Below are positions 18,172 to 27,048 of a DNA stretch of 64,000 nt, piece by piece. The position numbers were made by a program, and so were the translations under genes. This DNA comes from Maribacter dokdonensis DSW-8 (GTDB lineage: Bacteria > Bacteroidota > Bacteroidia > Flavobacteriales > Flavobacteriaceae), in the NCBI RefSeq assembly GCF_001447995.1, contig NZ_LDPE01000001.1, positions 1,674,001-1,738,000 on the forward strand. The letters are read 5' to 3'. The notes beneath the pieces are model-generated. The model saw only the letters and a list, made by a program, of their open reading frames with translations, did not search any database and had not been told where the DNA came from. Numbering within the stretch: position 1 is the stretch's first letter; every line of letters starts with the position of its first letter.

Positions 18172-19299
18172 TTAAACTATTTCGTTATGTTTTGAACTTT
18201 TCTCAATTAATTTGAAAAAATCATCAAAAAGGTAATCTGCATCATGTGGTCCTGGACTTGCTTCAGGATGATATTGTACAGAAAATACATCCTTATCCTT
18301 CATTTTTATACCAGCTACTGTTTTATCATTTAGATGCGTATGGGTGATTTCCAAATTAGAATTTGCTTCCGTCTCTTCCCTATTAATTGCAAAACCATGG
18401 TTTTGAGAGGTTATTTCACCTTTACCTGTAACCAAGTTCAATATTGGATGATTAATTCCTCTATGGCCATTGTGCATTTTGTATGTAGAAACACCATTTG
18501 CCAATGCCAAAACTTGATGACCTAAACAAATCCCAAAAAGAGGCTTGTCCGTTTCAATCATCTTTTTTACAGCTGCTATAGCATCTACTAATGGTTCTGG
18601 ATCTCCAGGTCCATTAGATATAAAGAAAGCATCAGGATTCCACGAAGACATTTCCTCAAAACTACTGTTGTATGGAAAGACTTTTATATACGCCCCTCTT
18701 TTAACAAGATTTCTTAAAATATTCTTCTTTATCCCAATATCTAAAGCTGCAATTTTAAAAGTTGCATTTTCATCACCAACAAAATATGCTTCTTTTGTAG
18801 ATACTTTAGATGCAAGTTCAAGACCCTCCATACTTGGGACCTCACTTAAACGTTTCTTAAGATCTTCAATATTATCAACATCTGTAGATATAACCGCATT
18901 CATAGCTCCGTTATCACGTATATAACTTACCAATGCACGAGTATCGACATCTGAAATTGCAAAAAGATCATTCTGTTCTAGAAATCCTTGAAGGCTATCA
19001 TCTGCTAAAGGTCTAGAATATTCATAACTGAAATTTCTACAAACTAATCCAGAGATTTTTATTGATTCAGATTCTATTTCGTCTTTATTAACACCATAGT
19101 TACCAATATGGGCATTAGTAGTTACCATTATTTGCCCAAAATATGAAGGATCTGTGAATATTTCTTGATATCCGGTCATGCCCGTATTAAAACATACCTC
19201 ACCAAAAGCAGTACCCTCTTTATCACCAACAGATTTACCGTAAAAAATAGTTCCGTCTGCAAGTAGTATTAATGCTTTTCTTTTTGCTTGATATTTCAT
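18172..19299 (-). CDS. carA: Carbamoyl-phosphate synthase small subunit
   Basis: This is the glutaminase subunit (375 aa) that supplies ammonia to CarB for carbamoyl phosphate, used in pyrimidine and arginine synthesis. The N-terminal CPSase small-chain domain (ALILLADGTIFYGKSVG, GEVCFNTGMTGYQEIFTDPS) precedes a class I glutamine amidotransferase domain. That domain has ISNGPGDPEP, the nucleophile motif FGICLGHQ, and VQYHPEASPGP with the His/Glu of the triad. carB is not in this window. The gene follows the ribosomal superoperon, separated from it by a terminator. Confidence 0.97.
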   Translation of the reverse strand: MKYQAKRKALILLADGTIFYGKSVGDKEGTAFGEVCFNTGMTGYQEIFTDPSYFGQIMVTTNAHIGNYGVNKDEIESESIKISGLVCRNFSYEYSRPLADDSLQGFLEQNDLFAISDVDTRALVSYIRDNGAMNAVISTDVDNIEDLKKRLSEVPSMEGLELASKVSTKEAYFVGDENATFKIAALDIGIKKNILRNLVKRGAYIKVFPYNSSFEEMSSWNPDAFFISNGPGDPEPLVDAIAAVKKMIETDKPLFGICLGHQVLALANGVSTYKMHNGHRGINHPILNLVTGKGEITSQNHGFAINREETEANSNLEITHTHLNDKTVAGIKMKDKDVFSVQYHPEASPGPHDADYLFDDFFKLIEKSSKHNEIV

Positions 19300-19337
19300 C
19301 TTGTACTTATAATTTATTCGTTAACAAAAAAACATAA

Positions 19338-19370
19338 AAAAAAGGATAAGCTAGATAGCTTATCCTTTTT
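19338..19370 (-). terminator. Intrinsic terminator ending the ribosomal superoperon
   Basis: GGATAAGCTA (19344-19353) pairs with TAGCTTATCC (19356-19365) around a 2-nt loop, extended by flanking A/T tracts. On the minus strand a run of T residues follows. It lies about 25 bp past the rplQ stop codon. Confidence 0.92.
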
Positions 19371-19394
19371 CATTATTAATATTTATTGACAATG

Positions 19395-19949
19395 TTATTC
19401 CTTTGAATCATCTGTCTTAGCTTCTGTATCGGTTTGTGCTTCAGCTTCAGGCTTAGTCTCTTCAACTACCTTAGCTTCCTTTTCAGCTGCAGGAGCTTCA
19501 GTAGCAGCAGAGCCAGATCTTCTACTTCTTCTAGTAGATTTTTTCTTAGGCTTACCAGCATTGTATAATTCGTTGAAATCAACCAATTCTATCATTGCCA
19601 TATCAGCATTATCACCTAAACGATTACCAAGTTTAATGATCCTTGTATAACCACCTGGTCTATCGGCTACCTTCTCAGAAACCACACTGAATAATTCAGT
19701 TACAGCATTCTTATCACGTAAGTTTTTGAAAACTATACGTCTATTATGGGTACCCTTTTCAGCACTTACATTGTTCTCAGCTTTTGATTTAGTAATCAAA
19801 GGCTCAACAAACTGTTTTAAAGCTTTCGCTTTCGCTACAGTAGTATTGATTCTTTTGTGTTCAATCAATGAACAAGCCATGTTTGCCAACATAGCTTTTC
19901 TATGCGCTGTTTTTCTACCTAAGTGATTAACTTTTTTACCGTGTCTCAT
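19395..19949 (-). CDS. rplQ: 50S ribosomal protein L17 with long acidic tail
   Basis: L17 lies near the polypeptide exit on the 50S subunit. The first 120 residues or so are the conserved fold ([40 protein letters not shown]). At 184 residues it exceeds the E. coli protein (127) by a low-complexity C-terminal tail. The tail is a basic patch [13 protein letters not shown] followed by about 45 Ala/Glu/Lys/Thr-rich acidic residues. It is the last gene of the superoperon. A 59-nt gap before it can form a small nested hairpin. Confidence 0.97.
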   Translation of the reverse strand: MRHGKKVNHLGRKTAHRKAMLANMACSLIEHKRINTTVAKAKALKQFVEPLITKSKAENNVSAEKGTHNRRIVFKNLRDKNAVTELFSVVSEKVADRPGGYTRIIKLGNRLGDNADMAMIELVDFNELYNAGKPKKKSTRRSRRSGSAATEAPAAEKEAKVVEETKPEAEAQTDTEAKTDDSKE

Positions 19950-20008
19950 GTTTTTGTTTTATCATCTTGCTACCAAACTCGATAGAACGAGGAGCAAAAT
20001 ATGATTAT

Positions 20009-21001
20009 TTAATCTTTGTCTAATTTATATTTTGATAAATCCATACCAAAACTTAATCCCTTGTTGATCACAAGTTCTTCAAGTTCTGTTAAAGATTTTT
20101 TACCGAAGTTTCTAAACTTCATTAAATCGTTCTTATTGAAAGAAACTAAATCTCCTAAAGTATCAACTTCAGCTGCTTTTAAACAGTTTAGAGCACGAAC
20201 AGAAAGATCCATGTCTACTAATTTAGTTTTTAACAATTGTCTCATGTGTAGAGACTCTTCATCATAAGTCTCCGTTTGAGCAATTTCATCCGCTTCTAAA
20301 GTGATACGCTCATCAGAGAATAACATGAAGTGATGAATAAGAACTTTTGCGGCTTCTGTTAAAGCATCCTTAGGATGAATAGAACCATCCGAAGAAATTT
20401 CAAAAACTAATTTTTCGTAATCGGTTTTTTGCTCTACACGAAAGTTTTCAATACTATATTTTACATTTTTAATAGGTGTAAAAATAGAATCAACAGCAAT
20501 AGTACCTAATGGAGCACCAGACTTTCTATTTTCTTCCGCAGGAACATATCCTCTACCCTTTTCAATAGTAATCTCCATATTGATGCTAACTTTTGCATCC
20601 ATATTACAGATAACCAAATCTGGATTTAATACTTGATAACCAGAAATAAATTTTTGAAAATCACCGGCAGTCAATTGATTCTTTCCACTTACAGAAATTG
20701 AAACAACTTCAGCTTCAGAATCTTCTATTTGCTTCTTGAAACGAACTTGTTTCAAGTTTAATATAATCTCTGTTACATCTTCAACAACGCCAGGAATCAT
20801 AGAGAACTCATGCTCTACTTTATCTATCCTAACCGAAGTAATTGCATGACCTTCTAACGAAGACAGCAATACTCGTCTTAATGCATTCCCAACAGTTAAT
20901 CCATAACCAGGTTCCAAAGGGCGAAATTCAAACTTCCCTTCGAAATCAGAGGAATCGATCATTATTACTTTATCGGGTTTCTGAAAATTAAATAATGCCA
21001 T
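20009..21001 (-). CDS. rpoA: DNA-directed RNA polymerase subunit alpha
   Basis: The alpha subunit (330 aa) dimerises to nucleate RNA polymerase assembly. The N-terminal domain (residues about 1-230; [20 protein letters not shown]) and the C-terminal DNA/activator-binding domain (about 250-325; [25 protein letters not shown] and [13 protein letters not shown]) are both complete. It lies between rpsD (17-bp gap) and rplQ, the usual alpha-operon order. Confidence 0.99.
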   Translation of the reverse strand: MALFNFQKPDKVIMIDSSDFEGKFEFRPLEPGYGLTVGNALRRVLLSSLEGHAITSVRIDKVEHEFSMIPGVVEDVTEIILNLKQVRFKKQIEDSEAEVVSISVSGKNQLTAGDFQKFISGYQVLNPDLVICNMDAKVSINMEITIEKGRGYVPAEENRKSGAPLGTIAVDSIFTPIKNVKYSIENFRVEQKTDYEKLVFEISSDGSIHPKDALTEAAKVLIHHFMLFSDERITLEADEIAQTETYDEESLHMRQLLKTKLVDMDLSVRALNCLKAAEVDTLGDLVSFNKNDLMKFRNFGKKSLTELEELVINKGLSFGMDLSKYKLDKD

Positions 21002-21018
21002 AATTGGATCGTTGTTGT

Positions 21019-21624
21019 TTATTTAGAGTATAACTCCACGATTAATTGTTCTTTGATATTTTCTGGAATTTGCATTCTTTCAGGAATAGAAACGTAAGTC
21101 CCTTCCTTCTTTTCGCTATTCCAAGAAATCCACTCATATACTGCACTACTAGCAGCTAATGAATCTTGAATACTTTGTAATGATTTAGATTTCTCTCTAA
21201 CACCAACAACATCTCCCGCTTTTAATGAATAAGAAGGTATGTTTACCAACTCACCATTAACCGTAATGTGTCTATGAGATACTAATTGTCTTGCACCGCT
21301 TCTAGTTGGAGATATACCCATTCTATAAACTACGTTATCTAAACGTGACTCACATAATTGAAGTAAAATCTCACCAGCAACACCTTCTTTTCTCTTAGCA
21401 GTCTGGAATAAGTTTCTAAATTGTTTCTCTAAAATACCGTAAGTATATTTAGCTTTTTGTTTCTCCATCAATTGAACAGAGTACTCAGATTTTTTACCTC
21501 TTCTTCTGTTATTACCGTGTTGTCCTGGAGGGTAATTTTTCTTTTCGAAAGATTTGTCGTCTCCGAAAATTGCTTCGCCGAATTTACGAGCGATCTTTGA
21601 TTTTGGTCCTGTATATCTTGCCAT
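21019..21624 (-). CDS. rpsD: 30S ribosomal protein S4
   Basis: S4 (201 aa) is a primary 16S rRNA-binding protein that starts 30S assembly. It contains the N-terminal block [20 protein letters not shown] and an S4 RNA-binding domain (residues about 90-155, [27 protein letters not shown]). No N-terminal zinc-cysteine cluster is present. S4 is a known translational autoregulator in other bacteria, and an 88-nt structured gap precedes this gene. Confidence 0.98.
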   Translation of the reverse strand: MARYTGPKSKIARKFGEAIFGDDKSFEKKNYPPGQHGNNRRRGKKSEYSVQLMEKQKAKYTYGILEKQFRNLFQTAKRKEGVAGEILLQLCESRLDNVVYRMGISPTRSGARQLVSHRHITVNGELVNIPSYSLKAGDVVGVREKSKSLQSIQDSLAASSAVYEWISWNSEKKEGTYVSIPERMQIPENIKEQLIVELYSK

Positions 21625-21637
21625 TTTCTAAAAATTT

Positions 21638-21691
21638 GAAAGTGAGATTATGAATTAAGGCTTATCCTTCGATAATCGTAATTACACTTTC
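21638..21691 (-). promoter_or_regulatory. Candidate S4 leader RNA before rpsD
   Basis: The 88-nt rpsK-rpsD gap is unusually wide for this operon. On the minus strand GAAAGTG (complement of 21685-21691) pairs with CACTTTC (complement of 21638-21644). Inside it a compact hairpin TTATC-GAAG-GATAA (complement of 21662-21675) forms. The outer stem ends 14 nt before the rpsD ATG, so S4 binding could block initiation. Confidence 0.45.
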
Positions 21692-21712
21692 GGTGAAATT
21701 ATTTGTAATTAA

Positions 21713-22105
21713 TTAAACTCTTCTTCTTTTTGGAGGTCTACACCCGTTGTGAGGCATTGGTGTAACATCAATGATTTCAGTTACTTCGATACCTGCATTA
21801 TGTAAAGACCTAATAGCAGATTCTCTACCATTACCTGGACCTTTTACATAAACCTTAACTTTTCTCAAACCTGCTTCATGAGCAACTTTTGAACAATCCT
21901 CAGCAGCTACTTGAGCAGCATAAGGAGTATTTTTCTTAGACCCTCTAAAACCTAACTTACCAGCAGATGACCAAGAAATAACATCTCCTTTTTTATTTGT
22001 CAAAGAGATAATGATATTATTGAAAGAAGCGCTAATGTGTGCTTCACCAACAGAATCAACTATAACTTTACGTTTCTTGGTAACTTTAGTACTTGCCTTT
22101 GCCAT
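21713..22105 (-). CDS. rpsK: 30S ribosomal protein S11
   Basis: S11 (130 aa) forms part of the 30S platform near the E site and contacts the mRNA exit. Conserved blocks are [38 protein letters not shown] and the C-terminal [17 protein letters not shown]. The gene is complete and lies 9 bp after rpsM. Confidence 0.98.
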   Translation of the reverse strand: MAKASTKVTKKRKVIVDSVGEAHISASFNNIIISLTNKKGDVISWSSAGKLGFRGSKKNTPYAAQVAAEDCSKVAHEAGLRKVKVYVKGPGNGRESAIRSLHNAGIEVTEIIDVTPMPHNGCRPPKRRRV

Positions 22106-22114
22106 ACCTAATTA

Positions 22115-22489
22115 TTATTTAGTTGCTTTCTTCTTGTTAGCAACTGTTTTACGCTTTCCTTTTCTAGTTCTAGAGTTGTTCTTAGTTCGCTGACCTCTTA
22201 AAGGTAAACCTGATCTATGACGAATTCCTCTATAACACCCAATATCCATTAAACGCTTAATGTTCAATTGAGTTTCAGAACGTAATTCACCTTCAATTGT
22301 AAATTCAGAAACAGCTTCCCTGATACGTCCTATTTCATCATCATTCCAATCAGAAACCTTAGTATCTTCGCTAACTTGGGCTTTACTCAATATTTCTTGT
22401 GACCTACTTCTTCCAATTCCAAAAATGTAGGTTAAGGCGATAACACCTCTCTTTTGTTTTGGTATATCTATACCTGCGATTCTTGCCAT
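22115..22489 (-). CDS. rpsM: 30S ribosomal protein S13
   Basis: S13 (124 aa) sits in the head of the 30S subunit and bridges to the 50S and to P-site tRNA through its basic tail. It shows [33 protein letters not shown] (helix-two-turns-helix region) and [21 protein letters not shown] 2-bp gap separates it from rpmJ. Confidence 0.98.
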   Translation of the reverse strand: MARIAGIDIPKQKRGVIALTYIFGIGRSRSQEILSKAQVSEDTKVSDWNDDEIGRIREAVSEFTIEGELRSETQLNIKRLMDIGCYRGIRHRSGLPLRGQRTKNNSRTRKGKRKTVANKKKATK

Positions 22490-22491
22490 AA

Positions 22492-22608
22492 TTACCCTTG
22501 TCTTTGTTTAAATCTAGGATTCTTTTTGTTGATTACGTACAACCTGCCTTTTCTGCGAACAATCTTGCAGTCGGCACTTCTCTTTTTAACTGATGCTCTT
22601 ACTTTCAT
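22492..22608 (-). CDS. rpmJ: 50S ribosomal protein L36 (zinc-free type)
   Basis: The minus strand encodes a complete 38-residue L36 starting [20 protein letters not shown]. The canonical zinc ligands C11, C14, C27 and H33 are here S11, C14, N27 and F33. Only one of four remains, so this is the C-minus, zinc-independent form. It lies between infA (8 bp) and rpsM (2 bp), its standard place. It is too short for most ORF cut-offs but clearly real. Confidence 0.97.
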   Translation of the reverse strand: MKVRASVKKRSADCKIVRRKGRLYVINKKNPRFKQRQG

Positions 22609-22616
22609 CTTGTATC

Positions 22617-22832
22617 TTAGTATCTATATGTAATTCTTGCTTTTGTAAGGTCATACGGACTCATCTCCAATTTAACCTTATCTCCAGGTAATAGTTTAAT
22701 ATAGTGCATACGCATCTTACCTGATATATGCGCTGTTACCACATGTCCGTTCTCCAATTCTACACGAAACATTGCATTTGATAATGCTTCAATGATAGAT
22801 CCATCTTGTTCTATTGCTGCCTGTTTAGCCAT
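22617..22832 (-). CDS. infA: Translation initiation factor IF-1
   Basis: IF-1 (71 aa) binds the A site of the 30S subunit during initiation and is a single S1-like OB-fold. The sequence matches the family over its whole length ([52 protein letters not shown]). It follows secY by 3 bp with no map or adk gene in between. Confidence 0.98.
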   Translation of the reverse strand: MAKQAAIEQDGSIIEALSNAMFRVELENGHVVTAHISGKMRMHYIKLLPGDKVKLEMSPYDLTKARITYRY

Positions 22833-22835
22833 AAA

Positions 22836-24179
22836 TTATGCTACTTTTCTATTTTTACCGGTTTTCATTAAACCATCATAATGTCTGTTCAACAAATATG
22901 AATTTACCTGTTGTACCGTATCGATAGCAACACCAACCATAATTAACAGGGAGGTACCACCATAAAATAACGCCCATCCAGCTTGAACATCCATCAACTT
23001 TACCACAACCGCTGGTAAAATAGCCAGCAAAGCTAAGAAAATAGATCCAGGTAACGTTATTAAAGACATAATCTTATCTAAATAATCTCCAGTTTCTTTC
23101 CCAGGACGAATTCCAGGTATAAAACCACCACTTCTTTTTAAGTCATCTGCCATCTTATTGGTAGGAACCGTAATAGCAGTATAAAAATATGTGAAGATTA
23201 TAATCAATATTGCAAAAAGTAAATTATAAGCCCAACCGAATATATCACTGAACTGAACTTGCATCCACTGTCCAAAAGATGTATCATCAAAAGCACCACC
23301 TATCATACCAGGTACGAACATGATTGCCTGAGCAAATATTATAGGCATTACACCAGAAGCATTTAACTTCAATGGTATATATTGTCTAGACCCCATGATG
23401 TTCTTCTCATAACCACCAGAAGCAGTTCGTCTTGCATATTGTACAGGAATCTGTCTTGTAGCCATTACTAAAAGAATACAAGCCAAAATAACCAAGAACC
23501 AAATAATAACTTCAATTAAAATGAACATTAGTCCACCATTATTATTTGTTGTCCTTGAAATAAATTCTTGAACAAAAGACTGTGGCATAGTAGCTATAAT
23601 ACCAATCATTATCAATAACGAAATACCGTTACCAATACCTTTATCGGTAATTTTCTCACCTAACCACATTGCAAAAACAGTACCTGTTACCAATATAATA
23701 ACAGCTGGCACCATAAAATCAAGTCCCTTTCCTAATAAGAAAGCACTATCCCTAACACCAAAGGCTTCTAAACCATACAAATAAGCAGGAGCTTGAACAA
23801 TACAAATACCGATAGTCAACCATCTAGTGATTTGATTGATGGTCTTACGACCACTTTCTCCTTCTTTTTGCAATTTTTGAAGATAAGGAATTGCAATACC
23901 CATTAACTGAACTACAATAGAAGCAGAGATATATGGCATAATACCTAATGCAAAAACAGAAGCATTAGCAAACGCCCCTCCTGTAAATGCATTTAAAAGA
24001 CCAAAAATTCCTTGGTCAGTACCATCTGTCAACCCACCTAATTGCGTTGAATCTATACCTGGAAGTACGATTTGACAACCAAAACGATAAACCAACAAAA
24101 GACCTAGTGTAATAAGAATTCTATTTCTTAGCTCTTCTATTTTCCAAATATTGGATATTGTATCAATAAAATTCTTCAT
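22836..24179 (-). CDS. secY: Preprotein translocase subunit SecY
   Basis: SecY (447 aa) is the ten-helix channel of the Sec translocon in the inner membrane. Visible landmarks are the first helix (RILITLGLLLVYRFGCQIVL), the plug-containing segment GGLTDG...LLNAFTGGAF, the PYISASIVVQL block of helix 2, and the cytoplasmic loop PGIRPGKETGDYLDKIM. It lies in the spc section after rplO, as in most bacteria. Confidence 0.98.
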   Translation of the reverse strand: MKNFIDTISNIWKIEELRNRILITLGLLLVYRFGCQIVLPGIDSTQLGGLTDGTDQGIFGLLNAFTGGAFANASVFALGIMPYISASIVVQLMGIAIPYLQKLQKEGESGRKTINQITRWLTIGICIVQAPAYLYGLEAFGVRDSAFLLGKGLDFMVPAVIILVTGTVFAMWLGEKITDKGIGNGISLLIMIGIIATMPQSFVQEFISRTTNNNGGLMFILIEVIIWFLVILACILLVMATRQIPVQYARRTASGGYEKNIMGSRQYIPLKLNASGVMPIIFAQAIMFVPGMIGGAFDDTSFGQWMQVQFSDIFGWAYNLLFAILIIIFTYFYTAITVPTNKMADDLKRSGGFIPGIRPGKETGDYLDKIMSLITLPGSIFLALLAILPAVVVKLMDVQAGWALFYGGTSLLIMVGVAIDTVQQVNSYLLNRHYDGLMKTGKNRKVA

Positions 24180-24193
24180 GCTCTCGTCTATGC

Positions 24194-24646
24194 TTACAAA
24201 CTTATTGCTTCACCACCTGCTGCTTCAATTGCTGCTTTGGCAGATGCTGTAAATTTATGTACTGAAACTTTAAGAGTAGCTTTTAACTCGCCATTTCCTA
24301 AAATTTTCACTAAATCATTTTTACCAACTAAACCATTCTCAATTAAAATGTCTAAAGACACCTCATTGGTAATAACTTTATTATCTACAAGTTCTTGTAA
24401 CTTTTCTAAGTTGATACCTTGGTAATTCTTACGGTTAATATTCGTAAAACCAAATTTAGGTACACGACGTTGCAAAGGCATTTGACCACCTTCAAAACCA
24501 ATTTTCTTAGAATAACCAGATCTTGATTTCGCTCCTTTATGCCCTCTTGCAGCAGTTCCTCCCTTACCAGAACCCTGACCTCTACCAAGGCGTTTTCCGT
24601 CTCTATTTACTGAACCTTCTGCAGGCTGTAGACTATGTAAACCCAT
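24194..24646 (-). CDS. rplO: 50S ribosomal protein L15
   Basis: L15 (150 aa) is a late-assembling 50S protein whose glycine/arginine-rich N-terminal arm threads into 23S rRNA. Residues 1-60 show GSVNRDGKRLGRGQGSGKGG, GHKGAKSRSGYSKKIGFEGG and QMPLQRRVPKFGF. The C-terminal globular domain ends with KFTASAKAAIEAAGGEAISL. It lies between rpmD (12 bp) and secY (14 bp). Confidence 0.98.
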   Translation of the reverse strand: MGLHSLQPAEGSVNRDGKRLGRGQGSGKGGTAARGHKGAKSRSGYSKKIGFEGGQMPLQRRVPKFGFTNINRKNYQGINLEKLQELVDNKVITNEVSLDILIENGLVGKNDLVKILGNGELKATLKVSVHKFTASAKAAIEAAGGEAISL

Positions 24647-24658
24647 TTTATTCTAAAT

Positions 24659-24838
24659 TTAAGCTTCCTCAGTGGAAACTAAATGTTTAACTTTATTTAT
24701 CATTCCAAGAATGTTAGGAGTATCATCATGCTCAACTACCTGACCAATTCTCTTTAAACCAAGAGCCTCTAAAGTTCTTTTTTGATTTTGAGGTTTCTTA
24801 ATTCCACTTTTTACCTGTGTAACTTTAATCTTTGCCAT
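24659..24838 (-). CDS. rpmD: 50S ribosomal protein L30
   Basis: The minus strand encodes a complete 59-residue L30: it begins MAKIKVTQVKSGIKKPQNQK, continues RTLEALGLKRIGQVVEHDDT and ends VKHLVSTEEA. The motif LGLKRIG...DTP.I.GMINKVKHL is the family signature. It occupies the expected place between rpsE (10 bp) and rplO (12 bp). Confidence 0.97.
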   Translation of the reverse strand: MAKIKVTQVKSGIKKPQNQKRTLEALGLKRIGQVVEHDDTPNILGMINKVKHLVSTEEA

Positions 24839-24848
24839 AATTTTCCTC

Positions 24849-25373
24849 TTAGCCTTTAAATACTTTTTCTAAAGAAACACCTCTTTGTGTTGCAATGGTT
24901 TTTGCATCTCTAAGTTGCAATAAAGCATCAAAAGTAGCTTTTACAACATTATGTGGGTTTGAAGAACCTTGAGACTTAGACAATACATCATGTACACCAA
25001 CTGATTCAAGTACTGATCTTACAGCACCACCAGCAATAACACCGGTACCATGAGATGCAGGCTGAATATATACTCTAGCCCCACCGAATTTACCTTTTTG
25101 CTCATGTGGTAAAGTACCTTTGTTCAAAGGTATACGCACTAAATTCTTTTTACCATCTTCAATTGCTTTGGCAATTGCAGTAGCAACTTCTTTAGATTTA
25201 CCTAAACCGTGACCTACAACACCATTTTCATCACCTACAACAACAATTGCAGAAAAACCGAATGCTCTACCACCTTTTGTTACCTTAGTTACACGCTGAA
25301 TACCAACTAATTTATCTTTTAAATCTAAACCACCTGGCTTAACAGTTTCTACGTTTTTATATTTTTGGAACAT
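24849..25373 (-). CDS. rpsE: 30S ribosomal protein S5
   Basis: S5 (174 aa) lies at the mRNA entry on the 30S and affects decoding accuracy. The N-terminal double-stranded-RNA-binding-like domain carries the loop [20 protein letters not shown], and the C-terminal domain carries [20 protein letters not shown] and [18 protein letters not shown]. Both are intact. Confidence 0.98.
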   Translation of the reverse strand: MFQKYKNVETVKPGGLDLKDKLVGIQRVTKVTKGGRAFGFSAIVVVGDENGVVGHGLGKSKEVATAIAKAIEDGKKNLVRIPLNKGTLPHEQKGKFGGARVYIQPASHGTGVIAGGAVRSVLESVGVHDVLSKSQGSSNPHNVVKATFDALLQLRDAKTIATQRGVSLEKVFKG

Positions 25374-25382
25374 ACTAGTATA

Positions 25383-25739
25383 TTAGAATTTTAGACCTGC
25401 TTCTCTTGCACCTTCAGCTAGAGACTTAACTCTACCATGATACAAATTACCCCCTCTATCAAAAGCTACTTTATCTAAACCAGCTTTTACAGATTTCTCA
25501 GCGATTGTTTTACCAACCAAAGCAGCAATCTCGGTTTTATTTCCTTTTACTTTTGCAATATCCTTATCTCTTGAAGAAGCAGATACTAAAGTGACTCCTT
25601 TAACGTCGTCTATAACTTGAGCGTAAATTTCGCTATTACTTCTAAATACAGATAACCTTGGTCTAGCTGCAGTCCCAGAAGAAACCTTACGAATTCTACG
25701 ACGGATTCTTAATTTTCTTTGTGTTTTTGATAATCCCAT
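25383..25739 (-). CDS. rplR: 50S ribosomal protein L18
   Basis: L18 (118 aa) binds 5S rRNA in the central protuberance together with L5. The basic N-terminus ([20 protein letters not shown]) and the core [20 protein letters not shown] and [20 protein letters not shown] are typical. Spacing to rpsE is 9 bp. Confidence 0.98.
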   Translation of the reverse strand: MGLSKTQRKLRIRRRIRKVSSGTAARPRLSVFRSNSEIYAQVIDDVKGVTLVSASSRDKDIAKVKGNKTEIAALVGKTIAEKSVKAGLDKVAFDRGGNLYHGRVKSLAEGAREAGLKF

Positions 25740-25751
25740 AATATCCTATTA

Positions 25752-26294
25752 TTAAGCTGACTTACCAGCTTTTCTTCTTAATATTTCACCTACAAACTTG
25801 ATACCTTTCCCTTTGTATGGCTCTGGCTTACGGAAAGATCTGATTTTCGCTGCTATATGACCAACTAGTTGTTTGTCATGTGAAGTCAGCTTTACGATAG
25901 GATTCTTACCCTTTTCTGATATAGTTTCAACTTTTACCTCTGGGGCCAAGTCAAAAACAATGTTGTGTGAAAAACCTAAAGCCAAATCAAGTTTTTGCCC
26001 TTGATTACTTGCTCTATATCCTACACCAACTAATTCCAATTCTTTAGTCCAACCTTTAGAAACACCTTCAACCATATTAGTGATAAGTGATCTATACAAA
26101 CCGTGCTTAGCTTTATGCTCTTTAGAATCTGAAGGTCTTGTTACCCAAGCCTGACCATCTTCTACTTTAATCGCTACACCAGAGAATTCTTGAGTCAATT
26201 CACCTAATTTTCCTTTTACAGAAATTATATTGTCATTGATTTCAATTGTAACTCCTTCTGGAATTGCGACTGGATTATTACCTATTCTAGACAT
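25752..26294 (-). CDS. rplF: 50S ribosomal protein L6
   Basis: L6 (180 aa) sits near the GTPase-associated region at the base of the L7/L12 stalk. Two tandem L6 folds are visible, with the conserved C-terminal block IRSFRKPEPYKGKGIKFVGE. The N-terminal MSRIGNNPVAIPEGVTIEIN is typical. It lies between rpsH (19 bp) and rplR (12 bp). Confidence 0.98.
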   Translation of the reverse strand: MSRIGNNPVAIPEGVTIEINDNIISVKGKLGELTQEFSGVAIKVEDGQAWVTRPSDSKEHKAKHGLYRSLITNMVEGVSKGWTKELELVGVGYRASNQGQKLDLALGFSHNIVFDLAPEVKVETISEKGKNPIVKLTSHDKQLVGHIAAKIRSFRKPEPYKGKGIKFVGEILRRKAGKSA

Positions 26295-26313
26295 TTTCTA
26301 AATCTTTAATCAA

Positions 26314-26712
26314 TTAATAAACGTAGCACAAAACTTCACCACCAACTTTCTCTGCCTTGGCCTGCTTGCTAGTCATTACACCATGAGATGTAGAAACAAT
26401 TGCAATACCTAAACCATTCAATACACGTGGCAATTCTTCACTGCCGGCATATTTTCTAAGACCAGGCTTACTTATACGCTGTATTTTCTTGATAACAGGC
26501 TCTTTTGTAAGCTTATCATATTTCAAAGCTATTTTAATAGAACCTTGAACCTTGTCTTCTTCAAACTTATAACTTAAAATATATCCTTGATCGAACAATA
26601 TTTTAGTTATCTCTTTCTTTAGATTTGACGCAGGGATTTCAACAACCCTATGTCCCGCTCTACTAGCGTTTCTAACTCTCGTTAGGTAATCTGCAATAGT
26701 ATCTGTTACCAT
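26314..26712 (-). CDS. rpsH: 30S ribosomal protein S8
   Basis: S8 (132 aa) binds helix 21 of 16S rRNA and is essential for platform folding. The family blocks are IADYLTRVRNASRAGHRVVE and the RNA-binding C-terminal GLGIAIVSTSHGVMTSKQAK...GGEVLCYVY. In E. coli S8 is the autogenous repressor of the spc genes, and here a 65-nt gap with a hairpin precedes its own start codon. Confidence 0.98.
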   Translation of the reverse strand: MVTDTIADYLTRVRNASRAGHRVVEIPASNLKKEITKILFDQGYILSYKFEEDKVQGSIKIALKYDKLTKEPVIKKIQRISKPGLRKYAGSEELPRVLNGLGIAIVSTSHGVMTSKQAKAEKVGGEVLCYVY

Positions 26713-26731
26713 GTATATATAATTCGGGAAC

Positions 26732-26754
26732 GGTTTTCAGCAATAGGCTAAACC
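26732..26754 (-). promoter_or_regulatory. Hairpin in the rpsN-rpsH gap, candidate S8-responsive leader
   Basis: On the minus strand GGTTT-AGC-ctatt-GCT-ga-AAACC forms an 8-bp stem with a 2-nt bulge and a 5-nt loop, about 20 nt before the rpsH ATG. Most gaps in this operon are under 25 bp, so a 65-bp spacer with such a fold suggests control of rpsH. Binding by S8 is inferred from gene position only. Confidence 0.4.
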
Positions 26755-26777
26755 TGAACCCATTAATAATCTTTTAT

Positions 26778-27047
26778 TTACCAGCTAGCTTTCTTAACCC
26801 CTGGAATTAATCCAGCGTTAGCCATCTCTCTGAACATTACCCTTGAAATACCAAAAGTTCTCATGTAACCTTTTGGTCTACCAGTTAATTTACATCTGTT
26901 ATGCAAACGTACCGGAGATGCATTTTTAGGTAATCTCTGCAACGCTTCATAATCACCAGCTTCTTTCAAAGCTTTGCGCTTTTCAGCATAATTTGCTACA
27001 GTTCTTTCCCTTTTTCTCTCACGGGCTTTCATTGATTCCTTAGCCAT
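26778..27047 (-). CDS. rpsN: 30S ribosomal protein S14 (zinc-free type)
   Basis: S14 (89 aa) sits in the 30S head near the tRNA sites. It is the long form without the CXXC...CXXC zinc ribbon; only one cysteine ([20 protein letters not shown]) remains. The C-terminal [18 protein letters not shown] is the standard ending. It lies 1 bp after rplE. Confidence 0.98.
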   Translation of the reverse strand: MAKESMKARERKRERTVANYAEKRKALKEAGDYEALQRLPKNASPVRLHNRCKLTGRPKGYMRTFGISRVMFREMANAGLIPGVKKASW

Positions 27048-27048
27048 A

